From Sphingomonas sp. (GTDB taxonomy: Bacteria; Pseudomonadota; Alphaproteobacteria; Sphingomonadales; Sphingomonadaceae): a DNA stretch of 64,000 nucleotides. How positions within the stretch are numbered: position 1 is the first letter of the stretch; every line of letters begins with the position of its first letter. The notes beneath the pieces were generated by a model that was not told the DNA's origin, made no database searches, and was given only the letters and a program-made list of their open reading frames with translations. Location of the stretch: positions 62,001 to 126,000 of the forward strand of contig JAFKLY010000007.1 in assembly GCA_017304655.1 (NCBI GenBank), in the 5' to 3' direction. Below, piece after piece: positions 11,103 through 20,992 of this stretch. The translations under genes and the position numbers were made by a program.

Positions 11103-12025
11103 CAAAGATTTTCATTGATGGCGCCGCCGGCACCACCGGCATCCAGATCCGGGAGCGGCTGGACGGGCGCAGCGAATTCGATCTCATCACGCTGGACGAT
11201 GCGGCCCGCAAGGACGACGCGGCACGGGCCGGCGCGATCAACGCGGCGGATATCGTCATCCTCTGCCTGCCGGACGATGCCGCCCGGCAATCGGTGGCGA
11301 TGATCGCCAACGACACCACCCGCGTGATCGACGCCTCGACCGCGCATCGCGTCGCGGCTGGCTGGGTCTACGGCCTCCCGGAAGTCTCCGGGCATGAGGC
11401 GGTCGCGCAAGCCCGCTTCGTGAGCAATCCCGGCTGCTATTCCACCGGCTTCATCGCCCTCATCGCACCGCTGGTGAAGGCCGGGCTGATCCCGGCGGAG
11501 GCGCGCCTCGCCTGCAATGCCGTCTCGGGCTATTCCGGCGGCGGCAAGGCGATGATCGCGGACTATGAAGGCGCGGCCGGCGCACCGAGCGCCTGGAGCA
11601 CTTACGCGCTCACACTCACGCACAAGCATGTGCCGGAGATGCAGGCGCGCTGCGGCCTCGCGCATCGGCCGATCTTCGCGCCCGCTGTCGTCCCGGTCTA
11701 TTCCGGCATGGTGGTGGACGTGCCGCTGCATCGCGAGATGCTGGCCAGCGGCGCCGATGCTGCCGCGCTGCGCGGCGCGCTGGCCGATCATTATGCCGGA
11801 TCGCCGATCATCACCGTCGCGCAGAGCCATGAGGCGGCGACCCTCCCGGTCGAGTTGCTGAAGGACCGGGACGACATGCGCCTGTTCGTCTTCGCCGACG
11901 CCGCAAGCGACCAGATCCGCCTCGTCGCGGCGCTCGACAATCTCGGCAAGGGAGCTTCCGGCGCGGCCGTGCAGAACCTCAATCTGATGGCGGGCCTGCC
12001 CGAGACGACCGGCCTGCGCCTCTAA
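11099..12025 (+). CDS. argC: N-acetyl-gamma-glutamyl-phosphate reductase (type 2)
   Basis: 308 residues. The N-terminal NAD(P)-binding motif is [10 protein letters not shown] and the catalytic cysteine lies in [10 protein letters not shown] (about residue 117). The length and sequence match the short type 2 AGPR rather than the 340-residue E. coli type. Third step of arginine biosynthesis. It overlaps the preceding NlpC/P60 gene by four bases. Confidence 0.95.
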   Translation: MTKIFIDGAAGTTGIQIRERLDGRSEFDLITLDDAARKDDAARAGAINAADIVILCLPDDAARQSVAMIANDTTRVIDASTAHRVAAGWVYGLPEVSGHEAVAQARFVSNPGCYSTGFIALIAPLVKAGLIPAEARLACNAVSGYSGGGKAMIADYEGAAGAPSAWSTYALTLTHKHVPEMQARCGLAHRPIFAPAVVPVYSGMVVDVPLHREMLASGADAAALRGALADHYAGSPIITVAQSHEAATLPVELLKDRDDMRLFVFADAASDQIRLVAALDNLGKGASGAAVQNLNLMAGLPETTGLRL

Positions 12026-12138
12026 GCCAGCCCAGCAGGCACGATTCGCAATCTGACCTCGCCGCCGCACCATTGCGGATCGGCGGCGAGCGCTTATCTC
12101 TGGTGCATCCCGCAATTGTTGAAAGGACGGACCCGTCA

Positions 12139-12675
12139 ATGAGCGCGACCGCAACGCTGGCCGGCGGCTGCTTCTGGTGCACCGAGGCTGTCTATCAGAG
12201 CCTGAGCGGCGTCGAGGCCGTGGAGAGCGGCTATATCGGCGGCACCAGGGCCAATCCGACCTATGAGGAAGTTTGCACCGGCACGACCGGACATGCCGAG
12301 GCGATCCGCATCACTTATGATCCGGCGGTGATCGGCTATGGCGACCTGCTCGACATCTTCTTCGCCACGCATGATCCGACCACGCTCAATCGCCAAGGCA
12401 ACGACATCGGCACGCAATATCGCTCCGCCATCTTCCCGCATGATGCGGCGCAGGAGACGGAGGCGCGCGCCGCGATCACGCGGGCACAGGCGGACTGGCC
12501 GAGCGCCATCGTCACGACCATCGAGCCGCTCGCAACCTGGTATCCGGCGGAAGATTACCACCAGAAATATTGGGATCGGGTTGGTGACCGGAACCCCTAT
12601 TGCATGGCCGTGATCCCGCCCAAGCTGCAGAAGCTGCGCAAGGGCTTTGCCGAGCGCCTGCGCGCGGGGAACTGA
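12139..12675 (+). CDS. msrA: Peptide-methionine (S)-S-oxide reductase MsrA
   Basis: 178 residues from the ATG at 12139. The catalytic GGCFWC motif is at residues 10-15, and the family stretches SGYIGG and [11 protein letters not shown] are present. It repairs oxidised methionine (S-sulfoxide form). The upstream in-frame extension lacks family similarity and was not used. Confidence 0.96.
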   Translation: MSATATLAGGCFWCTEAVYQSLSGVEAVESGYIGGTRANPTYEEVCTGTTGHAEAIRITYDPAVIGYGDLLDIFFATHDPTTLNRQGNDIGTQYRSAIFPHDAAQETEARAAITRAQADWPSAIVTTIEPLATWYPAEDYHQKYWDRVGDRNPYCMAVIPPKLQKLRKGFAERLRAGN

Positions 12676-12786
12676 TCGCTGCGGGTCGGCCGGCGCCTTC
12701 TCCGGCACGGCTGGCCGCAACGTTCATGCTTTCGCCATTTTTGGTCGGGAAATGAAGCGCATCCCCATTCTGGAGGAGGTCGCGCC

Positions 12787-13011
12787 ATGAAGAGTTCCCT
12801 CGCCCTGCCGCTCTGTGCCGTGCTCGCGCTGTCCCTGCCGGGCTGCGTGGCACGCACTGCCCTCAATGTCGCGACGGCGCCCGTGAAGGCGACCGCCAAG
12901 GCCGCCGACTGGGCGACCGTGAGCGGCGACGAGGCGGATCGCGCACGGGGTCGCGAGCTGCGCAAGAAGTGCAAGGAGCGGCCTGACGACTATTATTGCC
13001 GCAAGGATTGA
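12787..13011 (+). CDS. Small putative lipoprotein
   Basis: 74 residues, with a lipoprotein-type signal ending in LSLPGC at residue 22. The remainder is charged (many Lys/Arg/Asp) and ends in a C...Y-Y-C-R-K-D tail. A GGAGG ribosome-binding site lies at 12772-12776. Function not recognised. Convergent with the glycosyltransferase gene downstream. Confidence 0.75.
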   Translation: MKSSLALPLCAVLALSLPGCVARTALNVATAPVKATAKAADWATVSGDEADRARGRELRKKCKERPDDYYCRKD

Positions 13012-13041
13012 TCGACCGCTGAACCGCCGCCTGCGCGCCCG

Positions 13042-14976
13042 TCAGGTCGTGCGGCGTACCTCAACCGGCAGCGGCGTCGACCGGCGCGGCACATAAGCAG
13101 GCCGGGCCGGCTTGCGCGGTTGCGATTCGCGAATAGCCAATGCCGCCAGCAACGGCGCGCAGAGGAAGCGCAAGCCAAGCCCGGCAAAGCCGAGGAAAGA
13201 CAGCAGGGCAACGCCACTGCCGATCAGACCCGCAGCGGCCAGGCAGGCGACCGCTACGACGAGACAGACGCCACCGGCGATCGTCTCTGCCATGGTCGCG
13301 GCGAACGGGGAATCATCCGCAAGACCGGCGAATTTGGGCGTGCGCCGCCAGGCGAGCGGGCGGCTGGAAAGGCCGGCAATGCCCGCCACCAGCACGACAT
13401 AGCTGAGCGCTGCGCGCGCGATCTCGCCCCGGATCATGTCCTCGGTGTTGTAGCAGCCGCTCAGACGATAGCGATGCACCAGCCGCACCCACCAGGTTGC
13501 CGCGCCGATCACCAGCAGCAGGCCGGCAATGTGGGGCACCTCGACAGGCTCCATGGCGCCGATGGCGAGCGCCACGATCATCGTCACCATGCTCACCACG
13601 CCCAGCACCAGTCCGGCGAGCGTCTGCAACGGCGCGATACAGCGCACGATCTCCAGCAGCTTGGTCCAGCCCGGCAGCGCCGGCGCGAAGGGCGCGGGCA
13701 GGAACAGTTTCCAGTGCCGGCGCAATTGCTGCACGGGGCCCGCCGTCCACCGGAAGCGCTGCTTCTTGTAATCGTCGAACGTCTCGGGAATGAGCCCGCG
13801 CCCGAAGGTCTCGCCAATGTAGAGCCCGCGATAGCCCACGGCGCGCAGCCGCACGGAGACTTCCGAATCCTCAGTGAGGCACCATTCCGCCCAGCCGCCC
13901 GCCTTGCGCAGCGCCTCGGTGCGCAGCAGGCACATGGTGCCGATGGTGAACGCGCCGCCATATTCGCTGATGCCGGGATAATCGACCTTGTTGGTCGGCA
14001 TATATTCCCAGTAGCAGGCAGTCAGATAGTCATTGCCCTGATAGCCGCGATAATCATGCGGCGTCTGGACATAGCCGATCTGCGGGTCCGCGAAGAACGG
14101 CGCCAGGCGCGAGAGGAAATCGCTGCGGGCATAATAGTCCGCGTCGATCACGCCGATCAGCTCGGCATCCTGCGCCATATGGTCCATGAGGTAGTTGAGC
14201 GCGCCGGCCTTGGCGCCGGGCAGCGGCGCGACGTGGAAGAAGCGGAAGCGCTCGGTGCCGAGGCGGGCATTCAAACGCGCGCAATGCGCTTCCAACGGGC
14301 GCCAGAGCGCCTCGTCCTGCGTGTTGTTGTCGCAGACCAGCACTTCGTAATTGTCATAATCGAGCGCGGCGAGGCGGTCCATCGTCTCTATGACGACTTC
14401 CGGCGGCTCGGCATAGCAGGGGAGCTGGAGCGAGACCTTGGGCTGGAACGCCGCGCTGCGCGTGATTGGCGCGGGCGTCGCCGTCGGCAGGCGCCAGCGC
14501 TCATGCGTAAGCACCGCCTCGCGCGCGATTCCGGCGAGCTGGCCTGCGAGCATCACGAGCAGCATCAGGCCGAGCGCCACAAAGGCCATGGCCTCGAGCG
14601 GACCGGGAAGATCGGCGTCGAGGATGAACAGGCCGCTCCACAGGGTGGTAACGAGCGTGCCAACGCCCGCCCCGGTCAGCCAGAGGATGCCCGGCATGCT
14701 GAACCGATGCAGCAGATAGCGCGCCAGCGCGGCGATGCTCATGCAGGCGATGAAAACCGGGAGGACCGGGAACAGCTCGTTGGTCACCAGCAGCGTCGCC
14801 AGCAGCGCGCCGAGCGATGTACCGATCAGTTCAGTCCCTTCCTGCGTCACCGGGCGCACGAGTCGATGCGGCGCGGAGACGGCCCGCAGCGTCAGCAGAG
14901 CCGCGAAGAGCGCGAAGAAGGCAATGAAAATCAACGATGAATCGAGTTCAGCTCTCGATAGCGCGACCAATGGCAA
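13042..14976 (-). CDS. GT2 glycosyltransferase, cellulose-synthase-like membrane protein
   Basis: 644 residues. Several N-terminal membrane helices (about residues 10-155) precede a GT-A domain with the hallmarks of processive family 2 enzymes: VCDNNTQD, the DxD-type VIDADYYARSD, the catalytic TEDSE, and QxxRW as QRFRW. Four or more C-terminal helices follow. Predicted to make a beta-glucan or other polysaccharide and secrete it; the NdvC/curdlan-type and other members cannot be told apart from sequence reading. It is the only polysaccharide gene in the vicinity. Confidence 0.88.
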   Translation of the reverse strand: MPLVALSRAELDSSLIFIAFFALFAALLTLRAVSAPHRLVRPVTQEGTELIGTSLGALLATLLVTNELFPVLPVFIACMSIAALARYLLHRFSMPGILWLTGAGVGTLVTTLWSGLFILDADLPGPLEAMAFVALGLMLLVMLAGQLAGIAREAVLTHERWRLPTATPAPITRSAAFQPKVSLQLPCYAEPPEVVIETMDRLAALDYDNYEVLVCDNNTQDEALWRPLEAHCARLNARLGTERFRFFHVAPLPGAKAGALNYLMDHMAQDAELIGVIDADYYARSDFLSRLAPFFADPQIGYVQTPHDYRGYQGNDYLTACYWEYMPTNKVDYPGISEYGGAFTIGTMCLLRTEALRKAGGWAEWCLTEDSEVSVRLRAVGYRGLYIGETFGRGLIPETFDDYKKQRFRWTAGPVQQLRRHWKLFLPAPFAPALPGWTKLLEIVRCIAPLQTLAGLVLGVVSMVTMIVALAIGAMEPVEVPHIAGLLLVIGAATWWVRLVHRYRLSGCYNTEDMIRGEIARAALSYVVLVAGIAGLSSRPLAWRRTPKFAGLADDSPFAATMAETIAGGVCLVVAVACLAAAGLIGSGVALLSFLGFAGLGLRFLCAPLLAALAIRESQPRKPARPAYVPRRSTPLPVEVRRTT

Positions 14977-15185
14977 CGTCCTTTTGTTCTCTTGTTTCCC
15001 GACGCGCTGCTTTTCTGTTGTCCGCGCGCGGCCCGACCCACTGGAAATGAGGGAACTACAGACGCACCGGGGGAGTCAAAGCGCAGAGCGATGAAGCGTG
15101 CATCCCCAGCCACCGCCGGACAGGCCCGCGCCGAAATTGAAGGTCGGCAGTTTTGCGGCGCACAATATTCCGGGTCGCCAGCGCC

Positions 15186-16142
15186 TCAGGCAGCCGCGCG
15201 GCGCAACCGATCGTTGATCGCAAGACCAACGCCCACATGCGGGATCGGCGCCACGGTGATGCCGGCAAAGGCACTCGCATCAGCCTCGTGCAATGCAGCA
15301 AAAAGATTGGCCGCCGCCTCGACCAGATCGCCCGCTGCGCTCAGATTGCGCTGGCAGGGGCCAGGACCGAAGCCGATGTGGAAATGCCCGGCCAGCGGCG
15401 CCGGGCAATTGAGCCGCACGGGCTTGGAAGGCGCATAATGGCTCTCCAGCTGGCCCGGCGCGGTGACGCCCTCCCCGCCATCCGGCTGCACCACCGGCAG
15501 GCCCGTCGCCGCTTCTAGCGCCTCGGCCGTCACCGGGCCGGGACGCAGCAGCACGATGGCGTCGTCCTGCGGACGCACGATTGTCGATTCGATGCCCTCG
15601 CTGGTCGGCCCGGCATCCAGAATGAAAGGGATCTGCCCGCCGAGACTAGTGAGCACGTGGCTCGCACGGGTCGGACTGATCGCGCCGGAGGCATTGGCCG
15701 ACGGCGCGGCCAGCGGCACGCCGGCGGCAGCGATCAGCGCGCGCATGGCCGGATGCGACGGCAGACGCACGGCCAGAGTCGGCAGTCCCGCACTGGCGAG
15801 TTGCGCGACAGGACAATCCGGCAAGCGCTGCAACACCATGGTGAGCGCACCGGGCCAGAAGGCCTGCGCCAGCCGCTCGGCGACCGGCGGGACGGCAACC
15901 AGCCGCCGCGCCATGGCAAGGTCGCTCACATGCACGATCAGCGGATTGAACGACGGACGGCCCTTGGCCGCATAGATGCGCGCGACGGCCATCTCGCTGG
16001 TTGCATCGGCCGCCAGCCCATAGACCGTCTCGGTCGGCACGGCGACCGGCTCGCCCGCGCGGATCAGCGCCGCCGCCTCGGCAAGGGCCGCGCCGTCATA
16101 AGCGCGAATCTGCGTGTCCAGGGTGCGGGCGCGATGCGTCAT
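15186..16142 (-). CDS. L-threonylcarbamoyladenylate synthase (Sua5/YrdC/YciO)
   Basis: 318 residues: an N-terminal YrdC domain with VPTETVYGLAADA and YAAKGRPSFNPLI, then the extra C-terminal Sua5 domain (about residues 205-318). It makes threonylcarbamoyl-AMP for the t6A37 modification of ANN-decoding tRNAs. It is divergent from the ATPase gene, with 87 bases between the starts. Confidence 0.95.
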   Translation of the reverse strand: MTHRARTLDTQIRAYDGAALAEAAALIRAGEPVAVPTETVYGLAADATSEMAVARIYAAKGRPSFNPLIVHVSDLAMARRLVAVPPVAERLAQAFWPGALTMVLQRLPDCPVAQLASAGLPTLAVRLPSHPAMRALIAAAGVPLAAPSANASGAISPTRASHVLTSLGGQIPFILDAGPTSEGIESTIVRPQDDAIVLLRPGPVTAEALEAATGLPVVQPDGGEGVTAPGQLESHYAPSKPVRLNCPAPLAGHFHIGFGPGPCQRNLSAAGDLVEAAANLFAALHEADASAFAGITVAPIPHVGVGLAINDRLRRAAA

Positions 16143-16229
16143 GGCCAGCCTATAGCGAGGGTACGTGACAGGATGAAGCCTTCAGCAGCGCTTGGCAGGA
16201 GCACGCACCCTGCCCTAAACAGGCGCGCC

Positions 16230-17069
16230 ATGACCGACCCGACAACCCAGGACGCCCTTGCCCGCATCGCCACCGCGCTGGAGCGGATCGCCCCGGCCGA
16301 TCCGCCAGCGCCGGACCTTGAGGCGCACCCGGCCTATCGCTGGGACGGGAAGACGATCGTCCCGGTCGAAGCCTTCGCCCCGCTCGACTATGCCCTGCTC
16401 ACCGGCATCGACGCGCAGAAGGAAGCGTGCCTTGAAAACACGCGTCGGCTCGCGCGCGGTCATGCGGCCCATGACATCCTGCTGTGGGGCGCGCGCGGCA
16501 CCGGCAAATCGGCGACGGTCGCGGCCTGTGTCAGCCAGGTACAGAAAGAGGGGCTGCCGCTCGCGCTCGTCGAAGTGGCGACGGACGATCTGCGCAGCCT
16601 CGCTGCCCTGTTCTCGCTGCTGCGCGCCACCAGCCGGCCGATCGTGCTCTATATCGACGATCTCGGCTTCGACGGCGATTTCGGCGCCGATGCCCGCGCG
16701 CTGCGCTCGCTGCTGCAAGGGGGTGCGAGCGCGCGCGGCAGCCATGTGCGGCTCTATGCCACATCCAACCGGCGCCACATCGTGCCACGCTCCATGGCCG
16801 AGCAGGATGACCCGATCAATCCGCGCGACGTGATTGACGACCGGCTTGCCCTCTCGGATCGCTTCGGCCTGTCGCTGGGGTTCCATGCCCTCGCGCAGGA
16901 CGCCTATGTCGCCATCGTCGCGCGCTATGCGGAGCGTCACGGCCTCAGTTTCGATCCCGCCGCCGCGATCCAGTGGGCCACGCAGCGCGGCAGCCGCTCG
17001 GGCCGCGTCGCCTGGCAATATGTGGTGGAACTGGCCGGCCGCGCCGGGCGGACGCTCGACGAAGGCTGA
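16230..17069 (+). CDS. DUF815-type AAA+ ATPase
   Basis: 279 residues from the ATG at 16230; the long upstream extension of the frame overlaps the opposite-strand sua5 gene and was discarded. Walker A is GARGTGKSA, Walker B is VLYIDDLGFDG, and an arginine-containing YATSNRRHIVP element follows. This matches PF05673 (DUF815), ATPases related to the DnaA/ORC group whose role is not established. Confidence 0.88.
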   Translation: MTDPTTQDALARIATALERIAPADPPAPDLEAHPAYRWDGKTIVPVEAFAPLDYALLTGIDAQKEACLENTRRLARGHAAHDILLWGARGTGKSATVAACVSQVQKEGLPLALVEVATDDLRSLAALFSLLRATSRPIVLYIDDLGFDGDFGADARALRSLLQGGASARGSHVRLYATSNRRHIVPRSMAEQDDPINPRDVIDDRLALSDRFGLSLGFHALAQDAYVAIVARYAERHGLSFDPAAAIQWATQRGSRSGRVAWQYVVELAGRAGRTLDEG

Positions 17070-17093
17070 GGGCTTCCGCCGGGCTCGGCCGGC

Positions 17094-18461
17094 TTATTCG
17101 CTGGGTGCCACCTGCGCGACCGGTGCGACCTTCACACCCGCCGGATTGCTCACGCGCCAGACCATGCCGCCGACATCGTCGCTGACCAGTAGCGCGCCAT
17201 CGGCCGCCACCACGACATCGACCGGGCGTCCGTGCGCCTCGTCCTTGTCGGTCAGGAAGCCGGTCAGCACGTCGACCAGCTTGCCCTGCGGCCGCCCCTT
17301 CGCGTCGAAGGCGACGTATGCGACCTTGTATCCGGCCAGCGGCTTGCGGTTCCAGCTGCCGTGCAGCGCAATGAACGCGCCATGGTCGAAAGGCGCGCCG
17401 AGCGCCGAGCCGGGCGTGAAGGCCAGCCCCAGCGGCGCAGTATGGGCGCCAAGGCCGAAAGCGGGCCGGCGGGTATATTCGCGCAGGTCGTTCCGCTCGG
17501 GCTGCACGCGCTTGTCGACATAACCGCCCCAGTAATTCCACGGCCAGCCGTAGAACGCCGCGAACTCCACATCGGTCAGATAATCGGGCACGAGGTCCGA
17601 GCCGAGCATGTCGCGCTCGTTGACGACGGCCCAGAGGCCGCCCGTCCAGGGATTCCAGGCAAGATCGGTGGGGTTGCGCAGGCCGCTCGCGTAGATGTTG
17701 GAGGTGCCGTCCTTGGGCGTGATCTCCAGCACGATGGCGCGGTTGTCCTCGCTGTCCAGCCCATCCTCGGCAATGTTGCTGTTCGATCCGATGCCGACAT
17801 AGAGCTTGCCGTCAGGGCTGACCGCGAGGCTCTTGGTCCAGTGATAATTGGGCGCATTGGCCGGCAGGCTCGCGACCTTACGGCCCGCATCGGCAATCTG
17901 CGTCTCGCCCACCTTGTAGGGGAAGGCCATCAGGCTGTCGGTATTGGCCACGTAGAGCGTGTCTCCCAGCAGGGCCATGCCATAAGGCGAGTTCAGGCCC
18001 TTGAGGAAGACGTGCTTCTCCTCCGCAACACCATCGCCATTGGCGTCGCGCAGCAGCGTGATGCGATTGGCCGACGGACTGCCGGCACCGGCCGCTCCCA
18101 TCAGCTTTGCCTTGATCCAATCGACCAGCCCTTCCACCGGGCGCGGCGGACTGTTCGTTTCGGCCACCAGAATGTCGCCATTGGGCAGCAGCAGCATGGA
18201 GCGCGGATGGTCCAGCCCGGCCGCGAAGCGCTGGACCTTGAGGCCCTTGGCAGCGGCGGGCGCAGCGTTGGCAGACCAGCCGACAGGCGTGGCAATGCCC
18301 ACCGTGGGGATGACCTGACGGCGGCCCTCGGTGAATTTCGGCTCGCGCCCTTCCAGCTCGGCTTCATTCAGCCGCGCAATGTCTGGTCGCGAAAGATAGA
18401 AATAGAGGCCGCCCAGCGCGATGATGGTCGCCGCGACAGCGATGAGGAGATATTTTTTCAT
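17094..18461 (-). CDS. PQQ-type sorbosone dehydrogenase family protein
   Basis: 455 residues. An N-terminal membrane or signal helix (residues 1-25) precedes a six-bladed propeller of the glucose/sorbosone dehydrogenase family: GLDHPRSMLLLPNGDILVAETN, GLNSPYGMALLGDTLYVANT, SGLRNPTDLAWNP and GSWNRKP. Likely a periplasmic PQQ-dependent oxidoreductase or a non-catalytic sugar-binding relative; no PQQ biosynthesis genes are in the window. Confidence 0.87.
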   Translation of the reverse strand: MKKYLLIAVAATIIALGGLYFYLSRPDIARLNEAELEGREPKFTEGRRQVIPTVGIATPVGWSANAAPAAAKGLKVQRFAAGLDHPRSMLLLPNGDILVAETNSPPRPVEGLVDWIKAKLMGAAGAGSPSANRITLLRDANGDGVAEEKHVFLKGLNSPYGMALLGDTLYVANTDSLMAFPYKVGETQIADAGRKVASLPANAPNYHWTKSLAVSPDGKLYVGIGSNSNIAEDGLDSEDNRAIVLEITPKDGTSNIYASGLRNPTDLAWNPWTGGLWAVVNERDMLGSDLVPDYLTDVEFAAFYGWPWNYWGGYVDKRVQPERNDLREYTRRPAFGLGAHTAPLGLAFTPGSALGAPFDHGAFIALHGSWNRKPLAGYKVAYVAFDAKGRPQGKLVDVLTGFLTDKDEAHGRPVDVVVAADGALLVSDDVGGMVWRVSNPAGVKVAPVAQVAPSE

Positions 18462-18502
18462 GGCGCTGATCTATGCCTGCGGCAGGTCCGGCGCAACCGC
18501 GC

Positions 18503-18691
18503 TCAGCGCGGCCCCATCCGCCAGATCAGGATGGCGACCAGCGCGCCAAGGCCCAGGCCCACGAGCAGGCCAATGCTCGGCTGGCCGAGCAGCCCGCCGA
18601 TGACGGCACCCGCCAGCGTCAACAGCGCGATCGGCGCGCCGCCGCCCATGGGACTGCGGCCGTTCTTGTCAGGAGAGGATGGTTCGGTCAT
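18503..18691 (-). CDS. Small glycine-rich two-helix membrane protein
   Basis: 62 residues starting at the ATG at 18691. A short polar N-terminus is followed by two hydrophobic helices (about 21-35 and 38-57), rich in Gly and Leu, with a positively charged end. A longer open frame runs upstream but the extra part shows no protein-like features. Lies about 40 bases upstream of the sorbosone-dehydrogenase-like gene on the same strand, probably as one unit. Function unknown. Confidence 0.65.
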   Translation of the reverse strand: MTEPSSPDKNGRSPMGGGAPIALLTLAGAVIGGLLGQPSIGLLVGLGLGALVAILIWRMGPR

Positions 18692-18889
18692 AATCCGATC
18701 TCTTGCCACGTCCGGCGGCGGGACACCAGCCGTGCCGTGGCGGGACAGCCTGTCCCGCAACAGGAAATGGCTAAGGCCCGCTTCACCAGCATGGCCATTG
18801 AAAACCCGCCTTTCCCGCAAACTGGCACGGTGATTGGATGCTCTATCCTGATCGGCACACAGCCGGCACGATATAAGGGCACGGACGGC

Positions 18890-19099
18890 ATGCATCTTCC
18901 CATCCTCGTGGATCGTCAGAGTTTTGACGATGCTGCGGCACTGATTGAAACCTTCGGTGAGCAGGCGTGCATCGAAGCCGCGCTGCGCGCCGACCAGAGC
19001 CGCGAACGGGGCAATCACATCCATTTCTGCCACTGGCGTCAGATCGAGCGGATGGTTGTCCTGCTGCAGGTCGATCAGGCCATGGGGACCGTGCACTAA
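18890..19099 (+). CDS. Small conserved-looking hypothetical protein
   Basis: 69 residues from the ATG at 18890. The composition is that of a folded soluble protein, with a central R-A-D-x-S-R-E-R-G-N-H-I-H-F-C-H-W-R-Q-I-E-R block and an ending G-T-V-H. I associate this pattern with short sphingomonad proteins of unknown role (from memory, not searched). Flanked by non-coding DNA and convergent with fadD. Confidence 0.55.
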   Translation: MHLPILVDRQSFDDAAALIETFGEQACIEAALRADQSRERGNHIHFCHWRQIERMVVLLQVDQAMGTVH

Positions 19100-19137
19100 A
19101 AAGTTTTCAAGCGAGCGTTGGACGCGGTCGCAAGCCT

Positions 19138-19183
19138 CCTTCCCGGTTACTCGCCCGAAGTCCCCAAAGAGTAGCCGGGAAGG
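19138..19183. terminator. 15-bp hairpin between convergent genes
   Basis: CCTTCCCGGTTACTC (19138-19152) pairs with GAGTAGCCGGGAAGG (19169-19183) with one wobble. It ends 8 bases from the fadD stop. No T run on either side. It probably separates the convergent transcripts, but could also be the trace of an inverted-repeat element. Confidence 0.55.
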
Positions 19184-19190
19184 TTGGGGC

Positions 19191-20882
19191 TTATCCCAGT
19201 CCCGCCTTCTGCCGCTCTTCCGCCACCAGTTCCTTCCGGGAGAGCTTGCCGACGAGAGTCTTGGGTAGGCTGTCGCGGATTTCCACGGCAGCCACGCGCT
19301 CATGCTTGCCGAGCTGGGCATTGAGCCAGCTCTTCAGGCCCTCGCCGTCCACGCCTTCTGCCTTTTCCGGGTGGAGCGTCACGAAAGCCTTGGGCATCTC
19401 GCCACGATAGGCATCGGGGATGCCGATCACCAGCGCCTCGCGCACGGCGGGGTGACGATAGAGCACGTCCTCCACCTGGCTGGGGAAGACCTTGAAGCCG
19501 CCGACGGCGATCATGTCCTTGATCCGGTCGACGACGCGAATATAGCCGTCCTCATCGATCGTGCCGACGTCACCGGTGCGCAAATAGTCGCCGGCGAACA
19601 CCTCCGCATCCGCCGCCGGATTGTTCCAGTAGCCACGCATGATCTGCGGGCCGGCAACGGCGATCTCGCCCGGCTCGCCGGGCGGCGCAACGCGGGTCGG
19701 GTCTTCCCGGTCGAGCAGCTTCACCCGCGTCCCCGGAATGGGCTGGCCAATCGTGCCGGTCTTGCCGGGCTGCGCATAGGGATTGGCCGAAACGACGCCG
19801 CTGCTCTCGGTCAGGCCATAGCCTTCGACCAGCTTCGCGCCGGACGCATTCTCGAACCGGCCCTTGAGCGAAAGCGGCAGCGGCGCCCCGCCGGAAATGC
19901 ACACGCGCAACGAGGACAGATCCGTGCGCGTCAGGTCCGGGCAATCGAGCAGGGCCTGGAACATCGTCGGTACGCCGGGCAGCGAGGTGCAGCGCGCCCG
20001 CTGGATCGCGGCCAGCGCCTGGCGCGCATCGAAGCGCGGCAGCATGACGATCTCGCCGCCATTGGCAATCGTGCGGTTGAGCACGGCGGTGTTGGCGAAG
20101 ACGTGGAAGAACGGCAGCACGCCCAGAATGCGATCGCCCTCGCCGCGCCAGGGGTCGAGCAGATTGACCTGCCGGGCGTTGGCCGTGAGGTTCTGGTGCG
20201 TGAGCATCGCCCCCTTGGGCCGCCCGGTCGTGCCGCCGGTATATTGCAGCAGCGCAAGGTCGCGCTCCGGGTCGATGGTTGGCAGTGGGGCATCGCCTTC
20301 ATTGGCGAGTACACCGGAGAAGTGCAGGATGCGCGGATCGTCCGGCACGGGCGCGTCGCTCTTGCGTTGCTTGAACAGCCGGTAAAGCAACGCCTTGCCG
20401 ACCGGCAGCGCCCCCGCGACGGAGCCGACGATGAGCCGCTCCACACAGGAGCAATCCAGCACCGCGCGCGCATTGTCGAACAGGGGGTGGGCGGAAAGCG
20501 TCACCAGCAGTTTCGTGCCGCTGTCCTGCGCCTGATGCGCCAGCTCGGCCACCGTGTAGAGCGGCGAGAAATTCACCGCGATGGCTCCGGCCATCATCGT
20601 CCCGTAATAAGCGGCGAGATAGTGCGGCACATTGGGCAGATAGAGGCCCACCCGATCGCCCGGCTGCACCCCGAGCGCGATCAGCCCGCAGGCGAAGCGC
20701 CGGGCCACCGCAAGGCATTGCCCATAGCTGTAACGGCGCCCGTAAAAGTCCATGGCTGGCCGGGCGCCATCTTGCTCCGCCACCGCCCGGAGCATGTCGG
20801 GCAGCGAGAGCGGCGCGAAGGTCTGCGCCCATTCGGCAGGATGATCGTAATGGTCCTGCCAGACCACATGGTCTCTCTCCAT
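19191..20882 (-). CDS. Long-chain fatty acid--CoA ligase
   Basis: 563 residues of the AMP-forming acyl-CoA synthetase family. The P-loop is LLQYTGGTTGRPKGAMLTH (about residue 210). The adenylate-binding element GYGLTES and the C-terminal TGDVGTIDEDGYIRVVDRIKD and LPKTLVGKLSRKEL (catalytic lysine) are all present. FadD-like: it activates fatty acids for beta-oxidation or lipid synthesis at the inner membrane. Confidence 0.94.
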   Translation of the reverse strand: MERDHVVWQDHYDHPAEWAQTFAPLSLPDMLRAVAEQDGARPAMDFYGRRYSYGQCLAVARRFACGLIALGVQPGDRVGLYLPNVPHYLAAYYGTMMAGAIAVNFSPLYTVAELAHQAQDSGTKLLVTLSAHPLFDNARAVLDCSCVERLIVGSVAGALPVGKALLYRLFKQRKSDAPVPDDPRILHFSGVLANEGDAPLPTIDPERDLALLQYTGGTTGRPKGAMLTHQNLTANARQVNLLDPWRGEGDRILGVLPFFHVFANTAVLNRTIANGGEIVMLPRFDARQALAAIQRARCTSLPGVPTMFQALLDCPDLTRTDLSSLRVCISGGAPLPLSLKGRFENASGAKLVEGYGLTESSGVVSANPYAQPGKTGTIGQPIPGTRVKLLDREDPTRVAPPGEPGEIAVAGPQIMRGYWNNPAADAEVFAGDYLRTGDVGTIDEDGYIRVVDRIKDMIAVGGFKVFPSQVEDVLYRHPAVREALVIGIPDAYRGEMPKAFVTLHPEKAEGVDGEGLKSWLNAQLGKHERVAAVEIRDSLPKTLVGKLSRKELVAEERQKAGLG

Positions 20883-20992
20883 GCGGCAAGACTAGGCTAA
20901 CGTGAACGTCAAGGCAATGCGCACACGCCGACGCTACGTCGCCTTGCCTTTCGGATCAGCAGTTTGCGACGCGACTCGACGCCGCGCGCAGA

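Noticed and set aside
13120..14940. 606-codon plus-strand frame opposite the GT2 glycosyltransferase
   Set aside because: Antisense shadow of a gene with clear family motifs; high-GC codon bias keeps the opposite frame open.
15657..16229. N-terminal extension of the DUF815 ATPase frame
   Set aside because: It runs antisense to sua5 and is Arg-rich with no ATPase-family similarity; the ATG at 16230 fits.
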